From assembly GCF_021655075.1 (NCBI RefSeq), contig NZ_PPXX01000059.1, positions 1 to 43,366 on the forward strand: DNA of 43,366 nucleotides. Direction: 5' to 3'. This DNA comes from Clostridium sp. Cult2. GTDB taxonomy: Bacteria; Bacillota; Clostridia; Tissierellales; Tepidimicrobiaceae. The notes below the pieces were generated by a model. It saw nothing but the letters and a program-made list of their open reading frames with translations, made no database searches and was not told where the DNA came from. Below, in pieces: positions 33,806 through 41,871 of the stretch (the first letter of the stretch is position 1; each line of letters starts with the position of its first letter). The translations under genes were made by a program, and so were the position numbers.

Positions 33806-34056
33806 ATAAAGAAATAATTGCATTAGATTTAAAACCTAAGGTAATAGTTAAGAGAAAATCTACTGTAGGATCTTAGGATATAGGAGAGGCAAGTAGGATG
33901 TTAGATATGCCCTTGGAGTTATTGCTTTTTATTGGATGAGAATGATACTCCATTAAATATTTATAATGTGTTGGCGGCTAATTGGTGGTCATTGATATAT
34001 AAGAGCCCTGGCAGGTTACAACGAGGAAATAATTTATAGAGTAAAGTGATTATAAT
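33806..34056 (+). pseudogene. Decayed, internally deleted copy of the NAD-kinase-like gene
   Basis: Bases 33814-34012 align with 22338-22540 of the intact gene (for example TTTAAAACCTAAGGTAATAG against TTTAAACCTAAGGTTATAGG). From about 34013 the sequence jumps to the very end of the gene (GAGGAAATAATTTATAGAGT against GAAGAAATAATTTATAGAAT), so about 650 bp are missing. Several in-frame stops (for example GGATCTTAGGAT) confirm loss of function. It begins about 30 nt after the helicase stop codon. Confidence 0.85.
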
Positions 34057-34136
34057 TTGAAACCAACAGGAAGTTGGTGGTTTTTGCTTAATATGAAAAG
34101 ATAAAGTAATATAATAGCATGAATAATCAAGGAAAA

Positions 34137-34174
34137 TTGACATCACCTTAAACATTATGTAACATAACAACACA
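34137..34174 (+). promoter_or_regulatory. Mutated promoter and operator of the broken small gene
   Basis: TTGACA (34137-34142), 17 nt and TAACAT (34160-34165). The overlapping palindrome has become TGTAACATAACAACACA (34158-34174), with the right arm damaged. The -35 box and the spacing are kept, so residual transcription is possible. Confidence 0.6.
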
Positions 34175-34210
34175 TAGATAATTCTGTATCCCAATTAGGA
34201 GATGGATATA

Positions 34211-34413
34211 ATGAAATTTGGAATGAGAAAACCAAGTATAAAAAGAGAATAGGAGTCTGAACCAGCATCAAAAGACAAATAGTACACAGAGGTATTTTCA
34301 AAATACCAAGAGAGTATGGTTGAATTAGAAATCCTAAGAAATATGTATATAACAACGTGTACAATAGGATTAATTTTGACATATTTTGGTTTTGAAAAAA
34401 GTTGATTAAGTGA
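34211..34413 (+). pseudogene. Frameshifted copy of the small basic-protein gene
   Basis: It begins exactly like the intact gene at 23394 (MKFGMRKPSIK), but one A is missing from the A-run near 34240, which shifts the frame and stops it after 13 codons. Read in the restored frame it has further stops (TGA twice), while about 80 percent of bases still match. It is preceded by its own mutated promoter. Confidence 0.88.
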
Positions 34414-34475
34414 TAATAGAGTTATTAGCTAAAACAATAGGAGTAAAAGTTAAACGTTAAGTACTTAGATTTGTA

Positions 34476-34712
34476 ATGGAATTTTTAGTATATCATGAAG
34501 TATTATATGCAGAAATGCCAAACAATGGCCATGATAAGCTTTTTAGGGAAAGAGAAAGAAAATTTATACCATCTAAAATAGCTGAAAAAGAAGCAAAGGA
34601 ATTTGAAGATGGATATGAATATGACGCCAACGTATCTTATTATTGGTATACAGTAAGTAATCAATTTTTAGATACAATTCATTGTGATTATAAGATTGAT
34701 GCAGTGAAGTAG
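34476..34712 (+). CDS. Orphan small ORF, unknown; possibly a fragment
   Basis: A 78-codon frame in the scrap region between the two defence cassettes. The acidic and aromatic-rich sequence (RERERKFIPSKIAEKEAKEF, SYYWYTVSNQFLD) reads like real protein rather than random translation, but there is no convincing ribosome binding site before the ATG and the surroundings are all decayed. It may be the tail of a lost gene that once followed the small basic gene, or a short functional protein such as an inhibitor. No family recognised. Confidence 0.35.
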   Translation: MEFLVYHEVLYAEMPNNGHDKLFRERERKFIPSKIAEKEAKEFEDGYEYDANVSYYWYTVSNQFLDTIHCDYKIDAVK

Positions 34713-35292
34713 ATGAGAAATTTATAAACTAAATAAAATGAAAATAAAAACATGTAGAATATTATATATAAATAAAGTAAGTAAAAATTCTAAGAAAAGG
34801 TATTAGAAGTTCATTAAACCATTAATAGGGATGAGCGTAGAAGAATTGGAGAAAATTAGGGGTACAAAAGACCTAAAAAATTAGAGAATGATGTCTACTT
34901 ATGGTAAAATATTTATATATTACTTTATAAAAGTTGGTGGTGCCTGTGCATATAAGGACAAAAAACATTTAATATTGAAATCCAAGGATAGGAAAGTAAT
35001 CAAAATATCTGCAAAAAAACATAAAACTTTGAAAGAAAGATTTAAAAAATATAGAGGTGATTATCAGCCAAGGGAATGGAATACGAGACTTCCTCTGGGA
35101 AAAGAAATATAGAAGAGAATATAGTAGAATTATAGATTCGCCTATTTATGTTTTAAATTACTTCCCTATAATAAGATACTATATGTTAAAGGAATGTTTT
35201 AGAGGTAATTAATAGCATAATTAGACTTTAATAATTTACAAATAATTACTATATAGATTAGATTAAAATACTTAATTATTGGGGGGATTAGA
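34713..35292. other. Decayed intergenic stretch upstream of the DUF499 gene
   Basis: About 580 bp with only fragments. Near 34830 the plus strand reads GMSVEELEKIRGTKDLKN and stops. At 34888-35112 a 74-codon frame (basic, with KVIKISAKKHKTLKERFKKY) is open but lacks a ribosome binding site. From 35113 to 35280 it is simply AT-rich. The DUF499 operon promoter should lie here, but no clear boxes were identified. Confidence 0.4.
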
Positions 35293-38200
35293 GTGAAAAT
35301 ACTATATGATGTTTGTAAACCAAGAGAAACTGTGTTTGATGAATCAAAAAGAGATGATACATTGGATTTATCCAATTTATTAGACGATTCAATAGATAGC
35401 GAAGAATTTTTTAGGGAGACTTACATAACAGAGGGAATGAATCTCTTATTTGACACAGCCTTTAAAAGATTTGAAGGAAAGTCTTCTAGTGGTATCATTA
35501 AACTAACTCAGGCAATGGGAGGCGGCAAGACTCACAATATGCTTGCGTTAGGGCTTTTAGCTAAAAGTAAAGAGGCAAGAGAAAAGGTATTAGATGGTAA
35601 ATTCAAGGATTTTGATCAGGATATAAATGTTGTGGCCTATACTGGAAGAGAAAGCGATTTAAAATTTGGTATTTGGGGCGAAATAGCAGAACAATTGGGG
35701 AAAAAAGACTATTTTAAAGATTACTATAGTCCCCTTATGGCCCCAGGTCAGTCAGCATGGATTAATCTGTTAAAAGATGAAAAGCCAACTTTAATTCTTT
35801 TAGATGAATTACCACCATATTTACAAAACGCTAGAGCTGTACCCATAGGTACGGGAACATTAGCAGATATAACAACAACGGCATTATCAAATCTATTTAA
35901 TGCAGTTAATAAAGCGGAACTACACAATGTATGTATAGTAGTTTCAGATTTACAAGCAACCTATGAAGAAGGTTCCAAAATACTTCAACATTCTTTTAAG
36001 GAATTAGACAATGAAATTGGCAGATCTGCCATTAATATAGAGCCAGTAGGGGCTAATACAGATGATTTATATAATATTTTAAGAACTAGACTTTTTGAAG
36101 AAGTAGGTACAGAGGAAGATGTATTAGAAATAATAGAGGAGTATAAAGATGCCTTAAATGAAGCAAGGCAAATGCAATATACAAACTATACTGTAGATGA
36201 ATTGTCTTTGGGCATAAAGAATTCATACCCCTTCCATCCTTCCATTAGGGATTTATTTGCAAGATTTAAGGAGAATCCAGGTTTTCAACAAACTAGAGGC
36301 TATATAAGACTTACAAGATTAATGGTTAAGGATTTATATACAGAGGATGAGAATGGAATTATAAAAGCTAAAGAAAAATCCCTTATAAATGCCTATGATA
36401 TGGACCTAAATAATGGGGAATTAGTTACAACTGTTAAAGGAATAAAGTCTAGTATATCAAATGCTATAGCCCATGATATAGCAGACAATGGTAGTTCTGT
36501 AGCAGAAATAATAGATAGGGATACGGGAAAGACTGATATTCAAGATATTAGTAAATTGATATTAGTATCTTCCCTAGGAAATGTGTCAAATGCCATAATA
36601 GGTCTTTCTATGCAAGAATTAATGGGATATATAGTAGAACCAGGAAGAGACTTAACAGGTTTAAAACAAAGTTTAGATGAATATAGTACTAGAGCTTGGT
36701 ATTTATATAAAGATAAAAATAATAGACTATTCTTTAAAGATATAAAAAATGTTAATGCAGAACTAATATCTTTAGTAGATACCTACTCTTATGATTTTTC
36801 AAAAGCAAAAATAAAAGAATTTTTAGAGGAAAAATTTATGCCAACACAAAAAGATTGTTATCAAGAAGTATTAGTTTTCCCATCTATAGATGAAATAGAT
36901 TTAAATAGAGATAAAGTTACACTAGTATTAACAGAGCCTTCTAAAGATGCTAGTGGACTTAAAAAAGAATTAGAAAAGTTTTTTGAAGATACAACATATA
37001 AAAATAGAGTGATGTTTTTAACAGGACAGAGAAATTCAATGGATAATCTAGTTAGGGTAGGGAAAAATTATGTAGCCATTAATCAAATAATCTATAATCT
37101 TAAATATGAAGATAAATTACCAGAATCAGATCCCCAATTCCAACAAGCATTGGATTTATATGATAAAGTAAATCTAGAATTATTAAGTAATTTAAGGGAA
37201 TCCTTTGTTACATTATACTATCCTAAGAGAAGAGGGCTTGTACAGGACGATATAACAATGGAATTTGAAGAAAACAAATATGATTTAGAAGAACAGATAA
37301 AAAATCTTTTAATAGACAAGATGAAATTTGATACAGATATTGATAGCAAAGAATTTAGGGAAAAATTTGAAGCTAGAATATTTACAAATAGACAAATGTT
37401 ATGGAATCATATAAAAGAAAGAGCAGCTACTACAACCTCTTGGTCTTGGCATCACCCAGATGCATTAGAGGATTTAAAATCTAATATGCTAAGACGTGGT
37501 GAGTGGATTGAAACGGGAGGATATATTGATAAAGAACCTCCAGCTCCTGAAACTACAGTAACAGTCAGAGAAATTTATGAAGATGAAGAAACTGGAGATG
37601 TAACTCTAAAATTAACACCACAATATGGGGATATTGTATATTATGAAATAGGTCAAGATGCAACAGAATCTTCTTCTAAAGTAGAGGATTTATCTAATTT
37701 TAAAACATCTGAACTGAAATTATCTTTCCTATGTGTAGATAGTAAAGGGAAAAACCCAACAGGTAAGCCAGTGGAATGGACAAGACAAATTAAGGTTAAA
37801 TATAATCCACCATATACAAAAGGGGAAAAAGAAATTATTGAGCTTAAAGCTACTGCGCCTGGTGTAAAAATACTTTATACCACTGATGGTTCTAATCCTA
37901 GGGAAAATGGGGGAGTCTATGATGGAGAGATAGAAATTCCAAAAGGTACAAAATTTGTTCAAGCAGTAGCTGTAAATGAAAAATTAGGCATATACTCTGA
38001 ACCATTACAAATAGAAATAAAAGATAAAAAGTTTGAAATAGATAAGGATAAAAAAGTCGAAATTACAGAGCCTACCCCATATAATAGTACAGCAGAAGTT
38101 TTCAATGGATTAGAAGAATTAGAAGAATTTAATGCCTCTATATCAGGCATTACTTTGGGAATATCCAATGATAAAAATAATATGGTAAATGAATTTATAG

Positions 38201-38409
38201 AACTTTCCATGGGCGGATTTGATATTGATAGTCCAAAACTTTTAGAAGAGCAATTGGAAAATATTATAGAAAATTTCTTTGATGGAAAAGATTTTGAGGT
38301 GTATTTAAATATAAATAAAATTACATTTAAAACAGGAGCTGACTTTGAAAGATGGGTTTCCAGTAAAAAAGAAAATATAGAAAACTACAAAGACAAGATT
38401 AGGCAATAG
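35293..38409 (+). CDS. DUF499 AAA+ ATPase with C-terminal chitobiase-like domain
   Basis: A 1038-residue ATPase of the DUF499 family (COG1483). Walker A is AMGGGKTHN near residue 77 and Walker B LILLDELPPYL near 167. The region up to about residue 600 follows the DUF499 pattern (SYPFHPSIRDLFARFKENPG, QQTRGYIRLTRLMVKDLY). Residues about 837-910 add a CHB_HEX_C/Fn3-associated type module (VKILYTTDGSNPRENGGVYD), a beta-sandwich usually seen in glycosidases. Start is GTG, 6 nt after GGGGGG. It is the first of four genes with 12-, 10- and 11-nt gaps that pair an ATPase with a DNA methyltransferase and a helicase. It probably acts as the large motor or sensor of a methylation-linked defence system. 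Confidence 0.9.
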   Translation: MKILYDVCKPRETVFDESKRDDTLDLSNLLDDSIDSEEFFRETYITEGMNLLFDTAFKRFEGKSSSGIIKLTQAMGGGKTHNMLALGLLAKSKEAREKVLDGKFKDFDQDINVVAYTGRESDLKFGIWGEIAEQLGKKDYFKDYYSPLMAPGQSAWINLLKDEKPTLILLDELPPYLQNARAVPIGTGTLADITTTALSNLFNAVNKAELHNVCIVVSDLQATYEEGSKILQHSFKELDNEIGRSAINIEPVGANTDDLYNILRTRLFEEVGTEEDVLEIIEEYKDALNEARQMQYTNYTVDELSLGIKNSYPFHPSIRDLFARFKENPGFQQTRGYIRLTRLMVKDLYTEDENGIIKAKEKSLINAYDMDLNNGELVTTVKGIKSSISNAIAHDIADNGSSVAEIIDRDTGKTDIQDISKLILVSSLGNVSNAIIGLSMQELMGYIVEPGRDLTGLKQSLDEYSTRAWYLYKDKNNRLFFKDIKNVNAELISLVDTYSYDFSKAKIKEFLEEKFMPTQKDCYQEVLVFPSIDEIDLNRDKVTLVLTEPSKDASGLKKELEKFFEDTTYKNRVMFLTGQRNSMDNLVRVGKNYVAINQIIYNLKYEDKLPESDPQFQQALDLYDKVNLELLSNLRESFVTLYYPKRRGLVQDDITMEFEENKYDLEEQIKNLLIDKMKFDTDIDSKEFREKFEARIFTNRQMLWNHIKERAATTTSWSWHHPDALEDLKSNMLRRGEWIETGGYIDKEPPAPETTVTVREIYEDEETGDVTLKLTPQYGDIVYYEIGQDATESSSKVEDLSNFKTSELKLSFLCVDSKGKNPTGKPVEWTRQIKVKYNPPYTKGEKEIIELKATAPGVKILYTTDGSNPRENGGVYDGEIEIPKGTKFVQAVAVNEKLGIYSEPLQIEIKDKKFEIDKDKKVEITEPTPYNSTAEVFNGLEELEEFNASISGITLGISNDKNNMVNEFIELSMGGFDIDSPKLLEEQLENIIENFFDGKDFEVYLNINKITFKTGADFERWVSSKKENIENYKDKIRQ

Positions 38410-38421
38410 GGAGGTTTTAAG

Positions 38422-38958
38422 ATGGCGAAAATCCAAGGAATTGGATTCGGATTTATACCCGAAGAAACAAGTCATCATTTCTTAGTTAAGATACCAAGAA
38501 GTCAGCAGGAAAAAGTACAAGTATTTGAAAGATTTCATTGGGATGATGGTGAACAAAAGACAGATATGAATTATGAAAATACAAAGATTATAATTTCACG
38601 ATACAAATGGGATTTAGTAAAAGATGCTATACAAAATGAATTAAATAATACATTAAAAGAAAACAATACAATAGTAGGTAGATTTAAAGTAGGAGATGAA
38701 ATACCAGTTGAAAGGCTATTAGGGAAAGAAATGGTACTACTGCTTTGGGCCATAGAAGATTCTGATCCAAGTCTTATACCAGTTGCCATAAGAAATTGGT
38801 TAGGTTTTAGTAGAGAAGAAAGATGGTGGCTTTTTACTATGACTAATGCAACCACGGGACATGCCGATGATAAACGTGGATGGAGAAAAGCTATAAGATA
38901 TGCAATAACAGAAAATCCAATAGATGAAAAAGGACAAATTAAATTATTTGATTTATAA
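38422..38958 (+). CDS. DUF3780 protein
   Basis: A 178-residue protein. The C-terminal run SREERWWLFTMTNATTGHAD with DDKRGWRKAIRYA is the signature of DUF3780, a family I know only beside DUF1156 methyltransferases and DUF499 ATPases. It starts GFGFIPEETSHHFLVKIPRS. There are no catalytic motifs or membrane segments, so it is probably a structural or specificity subunit of the complex. The ribosome binding site GGGAGG lies before the ATG, 12 nt after the DUF499 stop, and the methyltransferase start is 10 nt downstream. Function beyond the cassette context is unknown. Confidence 0.88.
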   Translation: MAKIQGIGFGFIPEETSHHFLVKIPRSQQEKVQVFERFHWDDGEQKTDMNYENTKIIISRYKWDLVKDAIQNELNNTLKENNTIVGRFKVGDEIPVERLLGKEMVLLLWAIEDSDPSLIPVAIRNWLGFSREERWWLFTMTNATTGHADDKRGWRKAIRYAITENPIDEKGQIKLFDL

Positions 38959-38968
38959 GGAGGAAAAA

Positions 38969-41860
38969 ATGTTAGATTATGAAAGATCTTTTATAGAGAC
39001 CCAGTTTCCAGTATCTAAAGTATCTAAGGAAAGCTATAAAGAGAGAATGGCTAATTTAGGTCAAACACTAACAGGCCTTGGTAAATGGTGGGGAAGAAAG
39101 CCACTAGTACTGGTAAGAGCTGCAATACTTGGTGCTCTTTTACCTGTATCTGATAACCCAGAAAAAGATAGAGAAATTTTCTTAAAGTTAATGACTATGG
39201 ATGAAGAAGGGCTATATTTAAGAAAAAATAAAAACTTCACCCAAAAACAGCTTTTTGAACTATGTGATGAGGGCTTAAAAAGAAGGTATATGGAATTAAA
39301 TGACAAAGGAAAGCCTGTATATATAAAAGGAATAGAGGAAGATGAAAAGGAATTGCTTCAAAAAAATGCTTTTAGCAAACTAACTTATGATGAAAAATTA
39401 AGATTGTGTAATAGACCAGAGCATATAAAAAAATTACCACAATCTACATGGGATGAAATAAATGAACATTTAGATACTAATGCAGATAGTTTTCAATCTT
39501 TAATAGAAGAATTAGGAATGAAAAGATTTGGAAGAAGACCTAAAATAGGAGATGTATTCTCAGGTGGAGGGAGTATCCCCTTTGAAGCTGCAAGGCTTGG
39601 AGCAGATGTATATGCATCAGATCTTAATCCTGTAGCTTCTCTTTTAACTTGGTCAAGTTTAAATATAGCTGGTTCCAGTGATGAAGAAGTGGCAGGATTA
39701 AAGGAGTTTCAAGAAAAGGTATATAGTGAAGTGGACAGAATAGTAACAGAGTTAAAAATAGAATACAATGAAAAGGGTCATAGGGCAGACTCTTATCTTT
39801 ACTGTATGGAAACCATTTGTCCAGAGTGTGGATGGAAAGTTCCCCTTGCCCCTTCTTGGGTAATAGGAAGAGGTACCAAGACCATAGCTATACTTGAAGA
39901 TAATGGGATAGATGGATTTGATATAGATATAAAGTCAAATGTAAGTAAAGAAGCTATGAAAAATGCAGACTCTTATATAACAGTGAGAGGAAACAATATA
40001 TATTGTCCCCATTGTAAGATGGAAACACCTATAACTTCCATCAGAGGAGATAGAAAAGATAAAGATGGAGAAATTATATATGGCTTGAGACAATGGGAAA
40101 GAGATGAATTTATACCAAGAGAAGATGATGTTTTTCAAGAAAGGCTGTATTGTATAAGATATGTTTCGGATAGTGGGAGATATTATATAGTACCAACAGA
40201 GGAAGATTTAAAAAGAGAAGAAAAAGTAGTAAGTTTACTTTCAGAAAGATTTAGTGAATGGCAAGAAGCAGGATATATTCCATCAGCAACAATTGAAGAT
40301 GGTGTTGAGACTACAAGATTAAAGCGTGAAAGAGGATGGGCATATTGGCATCAATTATTTAATCCTAGACAATTATTTATTAATGGATTGTTTGCAAAAG
40401 TGGCTAGTGAAATAGCTAGTGGACAGAAGGAAAAAGCTATGGGATTGTTGGGAGTTAATAGATTAACAAATTGGAATTCAAAATTATCAAGATGGAATCC
40501 GGGAATAGGTGTAGAGAAAGGACAAGAAGTTTTCAGTAATCAAGCTTTAAATACTATGTATAATTATATTACTAGACCAATAATAGCTTTGGATACTACA
40601 TGGATTTTTAATATAAACAATTCAAAAATAACTTCAAAAACTGATATTAAAACTAAAGATGCAAGAGATAACAACGAATCCTGCGATTTATGGATTACAG
40701 ACCCACCCTATGCAGATGCAGTAAACTACCATGAACTGACAGAATTCTTTTTAGCTTGGGATAAAGCACTTTTAGAAAGAGCCTTTTCAGAATGGTACAC
40801 AGATTCCAAAAGAATACTTGCTGTTAGAGGGGTAGGAGAAGAATTTAATGAATCTATGATAGAAATTTATTCTAATTTAAGAGAGAACATGCCTGATAAT
40901 GGAACTCAAGTAGTAATGTTTACACATCAAGATGTAAGAGTCTGGGCAGAGCTTGCAATGATTCTTTGGGCTTCAGGCCTTAGAGTATCTTCAGCTTGGA
41001 CAATTTCTACAGAAACTGCCACTGGAGGATTAAAGTCAGGAAATTATGTAACAGGTACTGTACTTTTAACACTTAAAAAACAATTAGATGATGATGTAAT
41101 TTTTCCAGATGAACTTTATGATGAAATAGAATATGAAGTAGAATCCATGATAGATAGTATGAAGGATTTAAATGATAAAGAGGATCCAGATTTTAATGAT
41201 GCAGATTTTATACTAGCTTCCTATGCAGCTGCCCTTAAGGCTATTACCTCCTATAGTGAAATTGCTGGAATAGATGTAGACTATTGGTTAAGACAGGGAA
41301 GAGATAGTAAAGAAGAAAATCCAATAGAAGCACTAATTAAAAAGGCACAAAAAATAGCCTATGATTATTTAATACCAGATGGATTTGATAAATTTATTTG
41401 GAGGGATTTAGAAGCCTCTGAAAGGTTTTTTATAAGAGGATTAGAGCTGGAAATGAACAATATATATGAAAATGGTGCTTATCAAGAACTAGCCCGTGGA
41501 TTTGGAGTAAAAGATTACAAAGATATGTTTAAATCCACAAAAGCCAATGAAACTAGATTTAAAACTGCAGAGGAATTTAGAAGAAGTAATATAGGTGGAG
41601 AAGAATTTGGTAGTACTCTAACTCGCCATTTACTTGTAGCTATAAATGATAGTATAAAAGAAGGCAAAACCTCAGTGGGAATAAGTTATTTAAAGAATAT
41701 CTATCAAGAAGACAATAAATATTGGTCATTAAAATCTAGAATGATAGAAATATTAGATTTTATATCAAGGGTAGAAAACATACCCCATATGGAACACTGG
41801 GAAAACACAGGTTATTATGCAAAAGTTTTAAGAGAAGCACTAAGAAATGATGGTGTATAA
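38969..41860 (+). CDS. DUF1156 adenine-specific-type DNA methyltransferase with zinc ribbon
   Basis: A 963-residue methyltransferase of COG1743. The N-terminal DUF1156 region (KESYKERMANLGQTLTGLGK, WWGRKPLVLVRAAILGALLP) is followed by the SAM site GDVFSGGGSIPFEAARLGAD near residue 194, a split zinc ribbon (ETICPECGWKVP ... YCPHCKMETP) and the catalytic motif DPPY at residues 578-581 (TDPPYADAVNYHELTEF). DPPY implies N6-adenine or N4-cytosine methylation. The in-frame ATG at 38924 lies inside the DUF3780 gene; AAGGAGG precedes the ATG at 38969 by 7 nt, so 38969 is used. It probably marks host DNA or acts with the neighbouring helicase and ATPase on foreign DNA. Confidence 0.92.
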   Translation: MLDYERSFIETQFPVSKVSKESYKERMANLGQTLTGLGKWWGRKPLVLVRAAILGALLPVSDNPEKDREIFLKLMTMDEEGLYLRKNKNFTQKQLFELCDEGLKRRYMELNDKGKPVYIKGIEEDEKELLQKNAFSKLTYDEKLRLCNRPEHIKKLPQSTWDEINEHLDTNADSFQSLIEELGMKRFGRRPKIGDVFSGGGSIPFEAARLGADVYASDLNPVASLLTWSSLNIAGSSDEEVAGLKEFQEKVYSEVDRIVTELKIEYNEKGHRADSYLYCMETICPECGWKVPLAPSWVIGRGTKTIAILEDNGIDGFDIDIKSNVSKEAMKNADSYITVRGNNIYCPHCKMETPITSIRGDRKDKDGEIIYGLRQWERDEFIPREDDVFQERLYCIRYVSDSGRYYIVPTEEDLKREEKVVSLLSERFSEWQEAGYIPSATIEDGVETTRLKRERGWAYWHQLFNPRQLFINGLFAKVASEIASGQKEKAMGLLGVNRLTNWNSKLSRWNPGIGVEKGQEVFSNQALNTMYNYITRPIIALDTTWIFNINNSKITSKTDIKTKDARDNNESCDLWITDPPYADAVNYHELTEFFLAWDKALLERAFSEWYTDSKRILAVRGVGEEFNESMIEIYSNLRENMPDNGTQVVMFTHQDVRVWAELAMILWASGLRVSSAWTISTETATGGLKSGNYVTGTVLLTLKKQLDDDVIFPDELYDEIEYEVESMIDSMKDLNDKEDPDFNDADFILASYAAALKAITSYSEIAGIDVDYWLRQGRDSKEENPIEALIKKAQKIAYDYLIPDGFDKFIWRDLEASERFFIRGLELEMNNIYENGAYQELARGFGVKDYKDMFKSTKANETRFKTAEEFRRSNIGGEEFGSTLTRHLLVAINDSIKEGKTSVGISYLKNIYQEDNKYWSLKSRMIEILDFISRVENIPHMEHWENTGYYAKVLREALRNDGV

Positions 41861-41871
41861 GGGGTGGTCTT

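Larger units (their letters stand above)
33806..34444 (+). repeat. Repeat copy B (decayed) of 22338-23640
   Basis: It contains, in order, the kinase-like pseudogene, a weakened terminator (CCAAC/GTTGG with TTTTT at 34060-34086), the mutated promoter and palindrome, the broken small gene and the AATAGGAG tail. The order and relative spacing match copy A, so this is one duplicated segment rather than separate relics. Divergence is substantial, so the duplication is old. Confidence 0.8.
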
